NCBI GenBank assembly: GCA_022448645.1
Contig: JAKVBZ010000060.1
Coordinates: forward strand, 1-31,912
Direction: 5' to 3'
DNA length: 31,912 nucleotides
DNA from: Pirellulaceae bacterium
Lineage (GTDB): Bacteria; Planctomycetota; Planctomycetia; Pirellulales; Pirellulaceae
The notes below the pieces were generated by a model. The model did no database searches and was not told where the DNA came from. It saw only the letters and a program-made list of their open reading frames with translations. Each line of letters begins with the position of its first letter. Positions within the stretch are counted from its first letter, which is position 1. Below, piece after piece: positions 7,618-16,502 of this stretch. The position numbers and the translations under genes are program-made.

Positions 7618-9195
7618 TCAACCGAATCCTTTGGTGATCACGCTGATAAACGTCCAGCCGCCGGCGATCGCGAACCCTACGATGGAGATCCACAGGCATG
7701 CGTCCCACCATTTGTTGGGGACCAAGCCGGGGTGACACCGTCTGTAGCGGAAGTAAAGCGTAGCGAATCCGAGCATGGGAAGCATGACTGCCTGACCGGC
7801 TCCGCTCGCCATGACCATGACCGCAGGAGATTGCCCTTTAAGTGCCCACCCTACGACCCAATAGCATAACGCAGCAATGAGTGGCCAGATGACACTGATG
7901 ATCTGTGTCCCGCGAGAACGCTTTTCGGGTGGGAGTAAGCCAAACAGGATCAAGGCGTCAGCAACCATACGTGCCATTCCGGCGGCAGCCACGAAGAATG
8001 TCGAATACAAAACAGCAAAACTGCCAAACAAGAAAACTGGTTGAGCCCAGGTACCAAAGACAGGTACATACATTTCGGACAGCGTCAGAATCATATCGGC
8101 TTTTTGTGGGATCAAGCCGGAGCGGTACAAGACGGCAGCTCCTAAGAGATAAAAAGCCACGGTGGCGATCGTGTAGACGATCATGGACGTCCAGGCATCC
8201 ATGCGCAATACCCTTAACCAGCCTTGGGCTCGCGCCACCCAGTCGGCACTCCCGTCGTCTTTGCCGGTAAACCTCGCATAGCCTTTCTCCAGGCACCAAT
8301 ACGGGTAGGCAATTAGCTCGACAGCTCCTACTCCAATGATGCCAAATGCGAATAGGGCTGTGGAAAGCGGCGAAGTTGATCTGGCAGCGTCTGTGGGGGG
8401 GAGACGAAAACTTAAGCCCTGTATGATGTCACTGGTTTCAATCTGCCACGAGGGATTCGTTTGCAAAAGCACAACGGTCGCCACTGTCATGAGGGTGAAT
8501 GAACCGACAAATACGATGCACACCATTTGGATGAAGCGATAGTGCCCCACGTACAGCAGGATCGAAGTCACGACAGCCAGTAGGGAACTCCACAGGTAGG
8601 CATCCAGTGGTTCGCCGAACTCGTTCCGATGTTGATCGAGGTTGGCGATTCGAGAATCCAGTTGCTGTTGAAGCTGGTGGATTTCGCCTTCCTTTTCCGC
8701 TTCAAAACGTTGCTTTTGCGCCAGTTCGATGCGCGATTTGACAATAGCGCTGTCCAACTCGTTGGCTTCCTGTCCGACTTCTGTAAGTGGAAAGCTGATG
8801 GTAAGCGCCTGACCTACTCCACCGACAATTCCTCCTTGTTGTGTCATCACCAGGAGAGTCACAAACACCCAATACCAAATCAGCCAATTTACCACGAGGC
8901 GTGGGCCGGGTAGCGAATTCAAAGCGGCCAAAGGAGTTTCACGGTGGATTAATGTGTAGCGTCCGAATTCCACTTGGGCAAATACTTTAATCACACAACC
9001 AACGATGATTAGCCAGAGCAGCCAAAATCCGGCTTCCGCGCCGACGATCGTGGTGGCGATTAATTCTCCTGATCCGACGATCGAGCCGGCGATGATGATG
9101 CCTGGCCCGAGTTTCAACATCGTCGCAGCCAGTGATTGTGGTGGCGATTCGATTCCCTGGTCGCCGGAAGCATCCGTGTCGTGTGATGTAGACAT
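7618..9195 (-). CDS. Nramp-related membrane transporter with coiled-coil insert
   Basis: A 525-residue polytopic membrane protein of the Nramp/APC fold, with about eleven hydrophobic segments. TM1 reads LGPGIIIAGSIVGSGELI (res. 29-46), the family's first helix, but the canonical Asp-Pro-Gly-Asn metal ligand motif is replaced by Gly-Pro-Gly. The TM6 region (280-300, GAVELIAYPYW) lacks the Met-Pro-His motif. Residues about 138-195 are a charged, heptad-like insert (RIELAQKQRFEAEKEGEIHQ) between membrane segments, predicted to be a coiled coil outside the bilayer. Substrate is therefore uncertain; classic Mn2+/Fe2+ transport is not supported by the residues. It is the last gene after the WD40/cytochrome gene, 58 bases downstream, and likely co-transcribed. 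It converges on the TPR gene. Confidence 0.88.
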   Translation of the reverse strand: MSTSHDTDASGDQGIESPPQSLAATMLKLGPGIIIAGSIVGSGELIATTIVGAEAGFWLLWLIIVGCVIKVFAQVEFGRYTLIHRETPLAALNSLPGPRLVVNWLIWYWVFVTLLVMTQQGGIVGGVGQALTISFPLTEVGQEANELDSAIVKSRIELAQKQRFEAEKEGEIHQLQQQLDSRIANLDQHRNEFGEPLDAYLWSSLLAVVTSILLYVGHYRFIQMVCIVFVGSFTLMTVATVVLLQTNPSWQIETSDIIQGLSFRLPPTDAARSTSPLSTALFAFGIIGVGAVELIAYPYWCLEKGYARFTGKDDGSADWVARAQGWLRVLRMDAWTSMIVYTIATVAFYLLGAAVLYRSGLIPQKADMILTLSEMYVPVFGTWAQPVFLFGSFAVLYSTFFVAAAGMARMVADALILFGLLPPEKRSRGTQIISVIWPLIAALCYWVVGWALKGQSPAVMVMASGAGQAVMLPMLGFATLYFRYRRCHPGLVPNKWWDACLWISIVGFAIAGGWTFISVITKGFG

Positions 9196-9253
9196 GTATT
9201 TGTCAGATGAAGGAAGTCTTTGCCAGTGATCGGCAAAGAGGACATCGCGTGAC

Positions 9254-10714
9254 TTAGTGTTTCACTGGTGGGGAATTGGTTCCTGGAGCCGCAACGAACG
9301 AGAGGGTAGCGCTACCGTCTGCCAAATTCCAAATGCGTATTTGACCGTCATAGCATCCTGTTGCCAGTCTTTGATTGTTGGAGTCTAACGCCAAGGCAAA
9401 TACCCAGTCCGAATGGTCACCGAAAACATGTTTTTGTTCGCGATTGTCCAATTGATGTTGTCTGGCAGTTTTGTCTGCAGAGGTGCTGTAAATGTTTCCG
9501 TCGGCCAGTAGGACCTGATAAACATTTCCGGAGTAACCGGCGACCTCCGCCGTTTTCTTGCCGTCTTCGAGGTTCCAGATGTGTATTTTGTTGTCGCCGC
9601 CGGCGCTAAGGATCTGTTTCCCGTCAGGATGAAAAGCGACTCCAAACACAGGGTTTTCATGCCCCGAGTAACTGATGCGCAGTTTCCCGGTTTCGACCTC
9701 GAAAACCTTAGCAGTTTTGTCTCGACTTCCAGAAACGACAAGAGTTCCCTCAGGGTTCCAGGCAACCACCGTGACCCAATCGGAATGGTTTTCAATCGTA
9801 CGGATTTCCGTGCCGGTGGCAGCCTCTACGATACGGATAGTACGATCTTCGCAAGCGATGGCAAGTTTTGATCCATCCGGAGAGAACGCGACGTCATAAC
9901 TGACACCGCTAAAGGAACCGATCCATTGGACTTCAGCACCATCTGTGGGATGAATCAAGCGGACTTCGCCTTGTCGAGCCGGTGCGCCGCTGGCGACTGC
10001 TAAAGTCGTCCCATCGGGACTTAATGCCATGCCCAAGATGCGCTCGCCGAATCCCCCAATGCGGTTGGTCAATTCTCCCGATTCCACGTTCCAGATGGTT
10101 AGTTCGTGATGGCCAGACGCGATCAATTCGTTTTGATGAAACATCAAAGCGGTAATCGGCATGCTGGTGGGGTAGGTTTCTGGCGGGGTCGGATGTTTCG
10201 GTCGAGGAATCACTGCCGATAAGGGTTGGTCGGGACTTTCGCCGTCGTACGTGGCGCCCTGTTCGATCCATGTCCGAATCAGAGATATTTGTTGTTCCGA
10301 CAAGGGATCACTTCCTCGAGGCATGCGCTCATCAGGATCAGTCGATGAAACCAACCGGAGGATTTCACTGTCATCGACGTCACCAGGTGTCACTGGATTG
10401 AGATCAAAGTCGCCAGCCTTTTGCAGCAGAGCGAAAGTATCAAGTCGATAGTTGCTTTCGGCTTTTTTCTCTCCGTGGCACGAGACGCATCGCCGCAACA
10501 GCATGGGAGCGATGTCCTTGGAAAAACTCACTTGGTGACCATCTGTGTTTTCGTCAGCAATTCCCTGCGGTGCTGCGGTTGTCAGCAGGTAAATCACCGC
10601 GATGAGGCTGAGCGTTATTTGTTTTATGGTGGGAGCCGGTCGTATCACGCTCTGGACCTTCGGACAGAAATCATGATCAGCCATGGTGTGTGGGGAAATC
10701 GTCATGCCCATCAT
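9254..10714 (-). CDS. Exported cytochrome-type protein with WD40 propeller
   Basis: A 486-residue protein. After a long N-terminus and hydrophobic segment (33-50), a planctomycete cytochrome C domain spans about 62-160: haem motif CVSCH at 76-80 and a likely axial Met in ERMPRG (131). Residues about 180-475 form a WD40 beta-propeller, with repeats marked by FSPDG, WNPEG and FHPDG followed by IWNLEDG, IWNLADG or similar. Such proteins sit in the periplasm, usually beside DUF1549/DUF1553 proteins, and are presumed to take part in electron transfer linked to polymer breakdown, although their reaction is not established. The start is ambiguous (Met1, Met2, Met4 or Met11); the later ones shorten an otherwise unusual leader before the signal anchor. 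Between the DUF1549 and Nramp-like genes on one strand. Confidence 0.9.
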   Translation of the reverse strand: MMGMTISPHTMADHDFCPKVQSVIRPAPTIKQITLSLIAVIYLLTTAAPQGIADENTDGHQVSFSKDIAPMLLRRCVSCHGEKKAESNYRLDTFALLQKAGDFDLNPVTPGDVDDSEILRLVSSTDPDERMPRGSDPLSEQQISLIRTWIEQGATYDGESPDQPLSAVIPRPKHPTPPETYPTSMPITALMFHQNELIASGHHELTIWNVESGELTNRIGGFGERILGMALSPDGTTLAVASGAPARQGEVRLIHPTDGAEVQWIGSFSGVSYDVAFSPDGSKLAIACEDRTIRIVEAATGTEIRTIENHSDWVTVVAWNPEGTLVVSGSRDKTAKVFEVETGKLRISYSGHENPVFGVAFHPDGKQILSAGGDNKIHIWNLEDGKKTAEVAGYSGNVYQVLLADGNIYSTSADKTARQHQLDNREQKHVFGDHSDWVFALALDSNNQRLATGCYDGQIRIWNLADGSATLSFVAAPGTNSPPVKH

Positions 10715-10759
10715 TCTATGGTGAAAAGTTTTGGAATAGGTGCCAATCGAGCTACACGC

Positions 10760-10792
10760 CGTGAAAGCCTGTTCGCCGGTTCAGGCTTCACG
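10760..10792. repeat. Hairpin between DUF1549 and WD40 genes
   Basis: CGTGAAAGCCTG pairs with CAGGCTTCACG with one bulged base across a 10-base loop. It lies about 70 bases after the DUF1549 stop on the minus strand and about 45 bases before the WD40 start. There is no T-tract, so it may be a transcript-stabilising or attenuating hairpin within the operon rather than a strong terminator. Confidence 0.45.
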
Positions 10793-10859
10793 TTCGTGTG
10801 GCGGTTATGGATTTCGGCGATCGTCGAAATGTGATTTGACGAATCGCTGTTTTCGACGG

Positions 10860-13409
10860 TCAGTGTTGAAAGAGGAATTCATTCGTGTTCATTAATGCCC
10901 AGCAGACATCTTCGAACGCAGCGACTCGGTCTTCTTTCTTAGACAGATATTCTACGGCACTTGTCATTTCTGCATCCTCAGGCGTCCGACAAAGTGCGGC
11001 CAGGTACAACTGCTTGACGATGTCTTCGTTGGACGTTTCCGCAGCGATCAGTTTACGAAATCGGTTGGATTCGTTTTTTAGTTTCGCGTGAATTAATTCA
11101 CCGTTAAACAGTTGCAGAGCCTGAGATAGGTTCGACTCATTCGAGCGTTCACAGGCGCAGGCGGTATCACGTTGTGGTTGACCAAACACCTTGAGGAATT
11201 CGTGATCGGGCGTCGGGCCAGGCAGTTGGGTTGCCTTGGTGCCTTGAGGGAGATTGGGGAACGATTCGGGTACGTCCGTTACATGGCAAATGGCATCCAA
11301 TAGCTGCTCGGCACCTAGCATTCTTACACGAGCGTGTGAAAAAAGCTTGTCATCGTCTTTGTTCAGTGGGTTGGTGCGACTGCTCAACTGGTAAGTTCGG
11401 CTGTTGAGGATCGTACGCAGGATGTGTTTCTGATCAAAACCGTTGTCTCGAAAGTCTGTAGCGAGGGCTTCGAGCAGCTGTGGATTGGTGGGCGGATTGG
11501 AGTCTCTGAAATCGTCAACAGGTTCGACAATGCCTCGTCCCATCACGTTGGACCAGATACGATTGACAGCGACCTTGGCGAGGAAGGGGTTGTCTTTCGA
11601 GGTCAGCCAATCAGCAAAAAGCTGCTGGCGTTTCTGTTCAAGGCTGTTGTCGACTGAGCCTTCTCTGGGAAGGCGAGGTTTCATCTGCTGTCCAGTACGC
11701 GGATGTTTGACTTCACCGTCACGGTGTGTCCAAACGACCAATTCGCCTCCACGTTTACTTTCTTTTTGTTGGATGCGGTTGAAGAAAGCCGCCATGCCGT
11801 AATAGTCGTCTTGCGTCCACCGTTCGAAGGGGTGATTGTGACATTTGGCACATTGAATGCGGACACCCATGAATAGCTGTGCTGTCGTTTCCACACAGTC
11901 GTTCATGCCTGGCGAGGCACGAAAATAGTTGGCAGGAGGGTGAGCGTAGGTGCTTCCTTCGGCCGTCAGCAAGTCTCGACAGAACTGATCGAATGGCATG
12001 TTGTCTTCGATCGACCTGACCAGCCAGTCATAGTACTTGTGCATTCCTACGTCGGTAATCTTCTTAGCGTTTAATTTCAATAGATCGCCCCAGCGAAACG
12101 CCCAGAATCTGGCGTACTCCGGCCGTTCCAGTAGCTCATCGATCAAACGGCTACGTTTGTCTGCGGAAGTGTCGTCTAGAAATGCTGTCGTTTCACCAAT
12201 ACTGGGTAAGCTGCCGACTAGATCCAAATAGACGCGTCGCAAGAACTCGTCGTCCGTACAGAGTTCCGACGGTAAATATTGCAACTGCTGCAGTTTCTTG
12301 TGTACCCATGTGTCGATGTAGTTGTGCTCTGGCGGGGCATTCCATGCAAATCCTTCGATGTCTTGCACAAACGTTAGCGTGACCGTTTCTACGAATTCCA
12401 AAAACCTGACAAGGATGGCTGCCTGGCCTCGAGTGTGCCCCACGACCAGCCCGTCGGTAGTAACGGATGCAATCTGTTCGTCAGACGAGTTGAACTTGGC
12501 CAGGTCGGTCACATCTCGAACCGACCCGTCCGAAAAATGAGCCAACGCCACCAGCTGTTGCGCGTGAGCTGGTTGCTTGAGAACTCGACCACCTGGCGGC
12601 AACACTTCTACACGAACGCAGTGGAGATCTTCTCTCGAGTCGATCTTACATCCCTCTTCGATCCAGCCGTATAAAGCTTGGTAGGTCGGATCATGAGATC
12701 TCAGTTGCAGGCCACCGCCATGTGCAACCTGCATCGTCGGCTTCAATAGAAGTAAGCTCTGTTTTGGCTTGACGAGGTTGGCGCGACGGCCAAGTGCCTC
12801 GCGCACTAAAGTCAGCTGATCGAGTTTGGCATCGTAGGCTTGTAAAGACAACCGGAAGCCGCCTTTGCCGCTGGGAGATCCATGGCAGGCACCAGAATTA
12901 CAGCCGTTCTTGGTAAGTGCTGGTAGCGTGTCGAATTGGAACGAATAGGGGGCCGGTGAATCTATTTGGCTGACCTGGACCGGAATAACCAACTCATGTG
13001 AGGTTCCGCTATCATCCGTCACGGAAACATTTAAATCCCCACTTCCGTTTCCTATCGGTCTTAACGTGCGGCGATCGACCTGGAAAACGGCTTCATTTGT
13101 ACTTGCGAAAACAGCAATTCGCGTCAAATCCTGGACTCGGCCGTCTTCATAATAGCCGCTTACAACCGGTCGAAGATGAGAGCGGGCTGAGCTGAGAGAA
13201 ATCGACGAAGGGTGGACCTCGATCCGAGCCACATTGCCTACTTGGATCTCATTTAACTCAACATCGTAAGAAGTGAGCCAGCCTTCGTTAGCCCAAGCTG
13301 TCCTATCGGCGACGATGAAAAGAACCGTCAGGATGCTGACAATATGGGCAATAGAAAATGGGCTATGCAGTATGAGGAAACTTTGACGACCGTGCGAATC
13401 ATGGTGCAT
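10860..13409 (-). CDS. DUF1549/DUF1553 (PSCyt2-PSD1) exported protein
   Basis: An 849-residue planctomycete protein. A signal/anchor segment lies at 21-40 (cleavage near TAWA). Residues about 62-145 and 265-345 are Ig-like Big_2-type domains. Between them CNSGACHG (170-177) is a spaced haem-type motif (Cys-x4-Cys-His), and the DUF1549 domain (about 365-575) carries CAKCHNHPFERW (520-531), a true Cys-x2-Cys-His. DUF1553 covers about 590-830 (NRIWSNVMGRG and PTNPQLLEALA signatures). These proteins are periplasmic and usually come as a pair with a DUF1501 protein; here the partner is instead the WD40 cytochrome gene 145 bases downstream. A role in redox or polysaccharide breakdown is commonly supposed but unproven. 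A stop lies in frame four codons upstream, so ATG 13409 or a later Met is the start. Confidence 0.93.
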   Translation of the reverse strand: MHHDSHGRQSFLILHSPFSIAHIVSILTVLFIVADRTAWANEGWLTSYDVELNEIQVGNVARIEVHPSSISLSSARSHLRPVVSGYYEDGRVQDLTRIAVFASTNEAVFQVDRRTLRPIGNGSGDLNVSVTDDSGTSHELVIPVQVSQIDSPAPYSFQFDTLPALTKNGCNSGACHGSPSGKGGFRLSLQAYDAKLDQLTLVREALGRRANLVKPKQSLLLLKPTMQVAHGGGLQLRSHDPTYQALYGWIEEGCKIDSREDLHCVRVEVLPPGGRVLKQPAHAQQLVALAHFSDGSVRDVTDLAKFNSSDEQIASVTTDGLVVGHTRGQAAILVRFLEFVETVTLTFVQDIEGFAWNAPPEHNYIDTWVHKKLQQLQYLPSELCTDDEFLRRVYLDLVGSLPSIGETTAFLDDTSADKRSRLIDELLERPEYARFWAFRWGDLLKLNAKKITDVGMHKYYDWLVRSIEDNMPFDQFCRDLLTAEGSTYAHPPANYFRASPGMNDCVETTAQLFMGVRIQCAKCHNHPFERWTQDDYYGMAAFFNRIQQKESKRGGELVVWTHRDGEVKHPRTGQQMKPRLPREGSVDNSLEQKRQQLFADWLTSKDNPFLAKVAVNRIWSNVMGRGIVEPVDDFRDSNPPTNPQLLEALATDFRDNGFDQKHILRTILNSRTYQLSSRTNPLNKDDDKLFSHARVRMLGAEQLLDAICHVTDVPESFPNLPQGTKATQLPGPTPDHEFLKVFGQPQRDTACACERSNESNLSQALQLFNGELIHAKLKNESNRFRKLIAAETSNEDIVKQLYLAALCRTPEDAEMTSAVEYLSKKEDRVAAFEDVCWALMNTNEFLFQH

Positions 13410-13503
13410 GTTGCTAGCCTACGAGGTGTGTATCTGATTGTCACAACGAGTTAAAAATCTCGCCAACCTCCTTGAATGCCTCGACTTAAATCGTGCGTCA
13501 GCT

Positions 13504-13509
13504 ATTATA
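13504..13509 (-). promoter_or_regulatory. Consensus -10 box for the DUF1549 operon
   Basis: Minus strand reads TATAAT, a perfect -10 hexamer, 95 bases upstream of the DUF1549 start. The -35 position has only a poor match (TATCAG at 17 bases), so an activator may be needed, or this is chance in an A/T-rich gap. An AGGAGG near 13465 on the same strand is not followed by a usable start. Confidence 0.3.
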
Positions 13510-13543
13510 AGTAAACTCATGCACCGCTGATAGGCTGTCTGGC

Positions 13544-13573
13544 TTGTTGCCTCATTTTTCCCCAAGGTATGCT
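13544..13573 (+). promoter_or_regulatory. Possible promoter for the Gfo/Idh/MocA gene
   Basis: TTGTTG (13544-13549), an 18-base spacer, TATGCT (13568-13573). The leader to the ATG at 13691 would be about 110 bases. Judged by eye; moderate match. Confidence 0.3.
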
Positions 13574-13690
13574 ACTTACGGGAATGTAAGCGTTGTCCAT
13601 AAATGGCATAATGACTGTGATTTGCGTCGATTACCCTGTTTCCTAGTATGGATCGTTTAATGGAATAGGTTGAATCTGAGGAAAGGACAC

Positions 13691-15049
13691 ATGAAACACA
13701 AAAATCTCCATCATCGTAGTGGACGTCGTAGCTTCATCGGGCAATGCGGGATATTGAGTGCTGGACTGTCGCTGGGGTTTCATCGCGACTCGGTTCAAGC
13801 AGCAGACTCAACGTCTTCTTTAGAGAAGCTGAATATCGCAGGTATCGGCACGCAGGGGCGGGCCGCCTCGAATGTGTCAGGTGTTGCTGATCAAAACATG
13901 GTGGCACTGGTGGATACGAGTCAGAGTTGTCTGGAGGCAGCTGCGGAAAAGTACCCTCATGCCAGACAATATCGTGACTTTCGTGTGATGTTGGAGAAGG
14001 AAGGCGACAACATAGATGCTGTCGTGGTCAGTACGGCGGACCACACACACGCACCAGCAGCGGCAATGGCGATGCGGATGAAGAAGCATGTCTATTGTGA
14101 AAAGCCATTAACACACACAGTCTACGAAGCGAGAACATTGGCGCGTCTTGCGCAAGAAAATAACCTGGTGACCCAAATGGGGACCCAGATCCATGCCGGT
14201 AACAATTACCGACGTGTTGTGGAACTCATCCAAGCGGGAGCTATTGGCGAAGTCCGCGAAGTGCATGTTTGGGTTGGTGCCAATTATTCCAACCGGCGAT
14301 TGGTCACAAACCGTACCAGGCCGCAAGACATCGCTTGGGATCTATGGTTAGGACCGTCACCAGAGAGAACCTATTGCGAGTGTATCGATGCTGAAGGAAA
14401 GGTCATGCCATTGCACAGGTTCAATTGGCGTTGGTTTTGGGACTATGGTACGGGAGGTTTGGGGGATTTTGGATGCCATTTTATCGATTTAGTGCACTGG
14501 GCTTTGGACCTGAAGCATCCCACCAGGATCGTTGCTAAGGGGCCCGAGCCGTTTTTAATGAGCACCACGGGAGGAATTGAGGTTACTTATGAATATCCTG
14601 CTCGTGGAAAGCTGCCACCTGTCATGATGAAATGGTATGACGGTGGCAAAAAACCCGCGATGCTGAAAACTTTGAAGAAGGGACAAGAAAGTTTAGAGAA
14701 TTTTTCCGGCGGTCAACTGTTCGTTGGCTCCGAGGGAATGTTACTATCCAACTACCATGAACATCATCTTTTGCCGGAAGAGAAGTTTGCAGATTTTGAG
14801 CGTCCGGATCACTCGATCCCCAGTTCGATAGGGCACCACAAAGAATGGGTCGAAGCGATCAAGAATGGCGGCACGACCACCTGCAACTTTGACTATTCCG
14901 GTGCGTTGACGGAAGCGGTCCTGTTAGGTGTCGCTTCTTATCGCAGCGGTGAGCCCATTGAATGGGATGCTGAGAATCTGCGCGTGACCAACTCGGAAAA
15001 AGCGCAGCAGTTTATTCACAAAGAGTATCGCAAAGGCTGGACGTTGTAG
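13691..15049 (+). CDS. Tat-exported Gfo/Idh/MocA family oxidoreductase
   Basis: A 452-residue NAD(P)-dependent sugar oxidoreductase of the Gfo/Idh/MocA superfamily. ATG 13691 was chosen because GAGGAAAGG lies 5 bases before it; a TTG seven codons upstream is less likely. The N-terminus has a twin-arginine motif SGRRSFIGQ (res. 10-18) and a hydrophobic stretch ending near QAAD (37-40), so it is folded with cofactor inside and then exported. The Rossmann loop reads GIGTQGR (51-57), and the family signature CEKPL lies at 136-140. A C-terminal beta domain of the GFO_IDH_MocA_C2 type includes GGLGDFGCHFIDLVHWAL with the usual Asp and His. Substrate unknown; probably a sugar or inositol derivative. 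Transcribed away from the DUF1549 operon. Confidence 0.94.
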   Translation: MKHKNLHHRSGRRSFIGQCGILSAGLSLGFHRDSVQAADSTSSLEKLNIAGIGTQGRAASNVSGVADQNMVALVDTSQSCLEAAAEKYPHARQYRDFRVMLEKEGDNIDAVVVSTADHTHAPAAAMAMRMKKHVYCEKPLTHTVYEARTLARLAQENNLVTQMGTQIHAGNNYRRVVELIQAGAIGEVREVHVWVGANYSNRRLVTNRTRPQDIAWDLWLGPSPERTYCECIDAEGKVMPLHRFNWRWFWDYGTGGLGDFGCHFIDLVHWALDLKHPTRIVAKGPEPFLMSTTGGIEVTYEYPARGKLPPVMMKWYDGGKKPAMLKTLKKGQESLENFSGGQLFVGSEGMLLSNYHEHHLLPEEKFADFERPDHSIPSSIGHHKEWVEAIKNGGTTTCNFDYSGALTEAVLLGVASYRSGEPIEWDAENLRVTNSEKAQQFIHKEYRKGWTL

Positions 15050-15120
15050 CAGTTGATCGGCAGTTGGAAACAGGCAAGACCCGCGAGCACGGAAGGTTGG
15101 TTGAGAATGTTTGCCGATGA

Positions 15121-15166
15121 AGGGCGCGCGTTTAACTCAGTTCCGTGATAGAGTGATCCGCGCCCT
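15121..15166. terminator. Possible bidirectional terminator-like stem-loop
   Basis: AGGGCGCG at 15121-15128 pairs with CGCGCCCT at 15159-15166, enclosing a 30-base loop that holds a short ACTC/GAGT inner stem. It lies between the convergent Gfo/Idh/MocA and GNAT genes. No T-tract follows, so termination strength is uncertain. Confidence 0.35.
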
Positions 15167-15192
15167 GCAGGTCTCGATACCCAGAAAGAATC

Positions 15193-16161
15193 TCAAGCAT
15201 GCGCCGAGAACGGCTGTAATAGAATCTGTCGATCGGCAAGTTGGAAGGGAACGGGTTGTTCATCCCGTTGTCGAAAACCGAGTGACTCGAAAACAATTTG
15301 TTTGCTGGAATCGTCCTGGCCAATGAGCGTGTAGACGTTGTCAGAACCGACAGTTTCTCCCCAATTCAAAGCGGACGCCAATAGATCAGGCAGGCAGTTC
15401 TCGAACCTCGAGTGAACAAATCCGTCGACACAGCATCCTCTCGATTCGTCCAGGATCGCGGTTGACACACCTACCACGCGATGATCGTCAGTGACGGCGG
15501 CGAACCACCTGCCACGATCGTTTTCGAGCGGGCTCTGGTAGCGTCGGTATAAACTATTGCACGATGTTTGGGTTTGGTAACGTGTCGATACCATTTGTGC
15601 GTTGACGTCCAAAACAAGCCAATCGTGCGGCGTGTTCAACAACGGTATCAGCGGGATACGTAAGAATGGGCCGCCAGCCTTGATGGTCACACGACTCGGA
15701 CGCCGGAAATATTCCAACAAAAATGATTCTGGTGATTCACGGCTGGTGACGTAAACCATCACGTTAGAACCTGCCAACTTTCGCCACCCCAAGCGATGGT
15801 AGAGACAGGCGGCGGACCAGTTTTCCGTTCCTAAAAAAAGCGCTTCACCGCCGCGTTCACCAAAGTCCGTCAAGGCTCGTTGGCAGAGTCTTGTTGCCAG
15901 GCCTTGCCGGCGATGGGCCGGATCGGTGGCAACTTCTCCAAGTCCGCCCAAGGTGGGTAAATCGTGCGAAGCTAAGATGTTGCAGGTCGCTACGATGTGG
16001 TCCTCACGGCGTTCGAAATACACATCATATCGGTTGTCCGCGATTTCGTCGTCTCGAAAAGCACCCGGTGGGATATCATGCTGACCACCAAAGATCCGGT
16101 CCCAGAATTCGTACAATTCGTCGGTGAGATGGTTGTCGATCGGGGAGGTAATAGACGTCAT
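15193..16161 (-). CDS. Double-GNAT-domain acetyltransferase
   Basis: A 322-residue cytoplasmic protein with no export signal. The first GNAT domain (about 10-140) carries the acetyl-CoA loop HRRQGLATRLCQRAL (83-97) preceded by the GLGEVATDPAH strand, and a late helix with CLYHRLGWRKL. The second half (about 200-315) has a GNAT-like layout (RWFAAVTDDHRVVGVSTAIL, then SLGFRQRD) but its acetyl-CoA loop is not recognisable, so it may be a structural second domain, as in tandem GNAT proteins. The acceptor is unknown. A near-palindrome GAGAC-T-GTCTC sits immediately upstream of the start codon. The gene is convergent with the oxidoreductase and not clearly linked with the hydrolase upstream (340-base gap). 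Confidence 0.88.
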   Translation of the reverse strand: MTSITSPIDNHLTDELYEFWDRIFGGQHDIPPGAFRDDEIADNRYDVYFERREDHIVATCNILASHDLPTLGGLGEVATDPAHRRQGLATRLCQRALTDFGERGGEALFLGTENWSAACLYHRLGWRKLAGSNVMVYVTSRESPESFLLEYFRRPSRVTIKAGGPFLRIPLIPLLNTPHDWLVLDVNAQMVSTRYQTQTSCNSLYRRYQSPLENDRGRWFAAVTDDHRVVGVSTAILDESRGCCVDGFVHSRFENCLPDLLASALNWGETVGSDNVYTLIGQDDSSKQIVFESLGFRQRDEQPVPFQLADRQILLQPFSAHA

Positions 16162-16502
16162 GGAGACTGTCTCGAAAGGATCGTGTCAAAGGGAGGTCAT
16201 TGACTGATGGTAGCATCGCGCGCACAGCAACCGTGAATATGCGATAGTCTACCTGTTGCAGCATTCTAGGTCGAACCGAGCAAATGCTTTCTTGAATGGA
16301 ACTTCGTTCGCTTTTCACCGTTCACGTCGGTCGGCCATGGTGATTTTCCAATCCGGGCATTGGCGTTGTTTCGGAAACGGTTGCGCGACCTCAGTCTGGC
16401 CTGCGACCTGTAGCGAGCATCCGCTAGGTATTCCCACCGAGTTCTGGCAATGCGTGGTGCGCTCTCGGGTCGTCCCGAATGAAATGTTCGGGCGAAAAAT
16501 TC
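16162..16502. other. Intergenic region carrying a dispersed repeat
   Basis: A 341-base gap with no supported gene. It contains a block at 16367-16396 and a 12-base word at 16480-16491 that recur at 25921-25971. A 13-base word at 16398-16410 recurs inverted at 19017-19029. The short frames here have no coding features. Confidence 0.5.
16367..16491. repeat. Dispersed intergenic repeat, copy A
   Basis: Bases 16367-16396 match 25921-25951 at about 27 of 31 aligned positions, including an identical 14-base core GGTTGCGCGACCTC. Further on, TGAAATGTTCGG at 16480-16491 is identical to 25960-25971. The two blocks are 83 bases apart here but 8 bases apart in the other copy, as if copy B had lost the middle. 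Both copies are intergenic. Confidence 0.5.

Noticed and set aside
9254..10714. Reading the WD40/cytochrome protein as a kinase-linked signalling protein
   Set aside because: No kinase or membrane signalling domain is present; the haem motif and export segment indicate a periplasmic redox-type protein.
10421..10834. 137-codon plus-strand frame
   Set aside because: It is antisense to the cytochrome domain of the WD40 gene and shows no features of its own.
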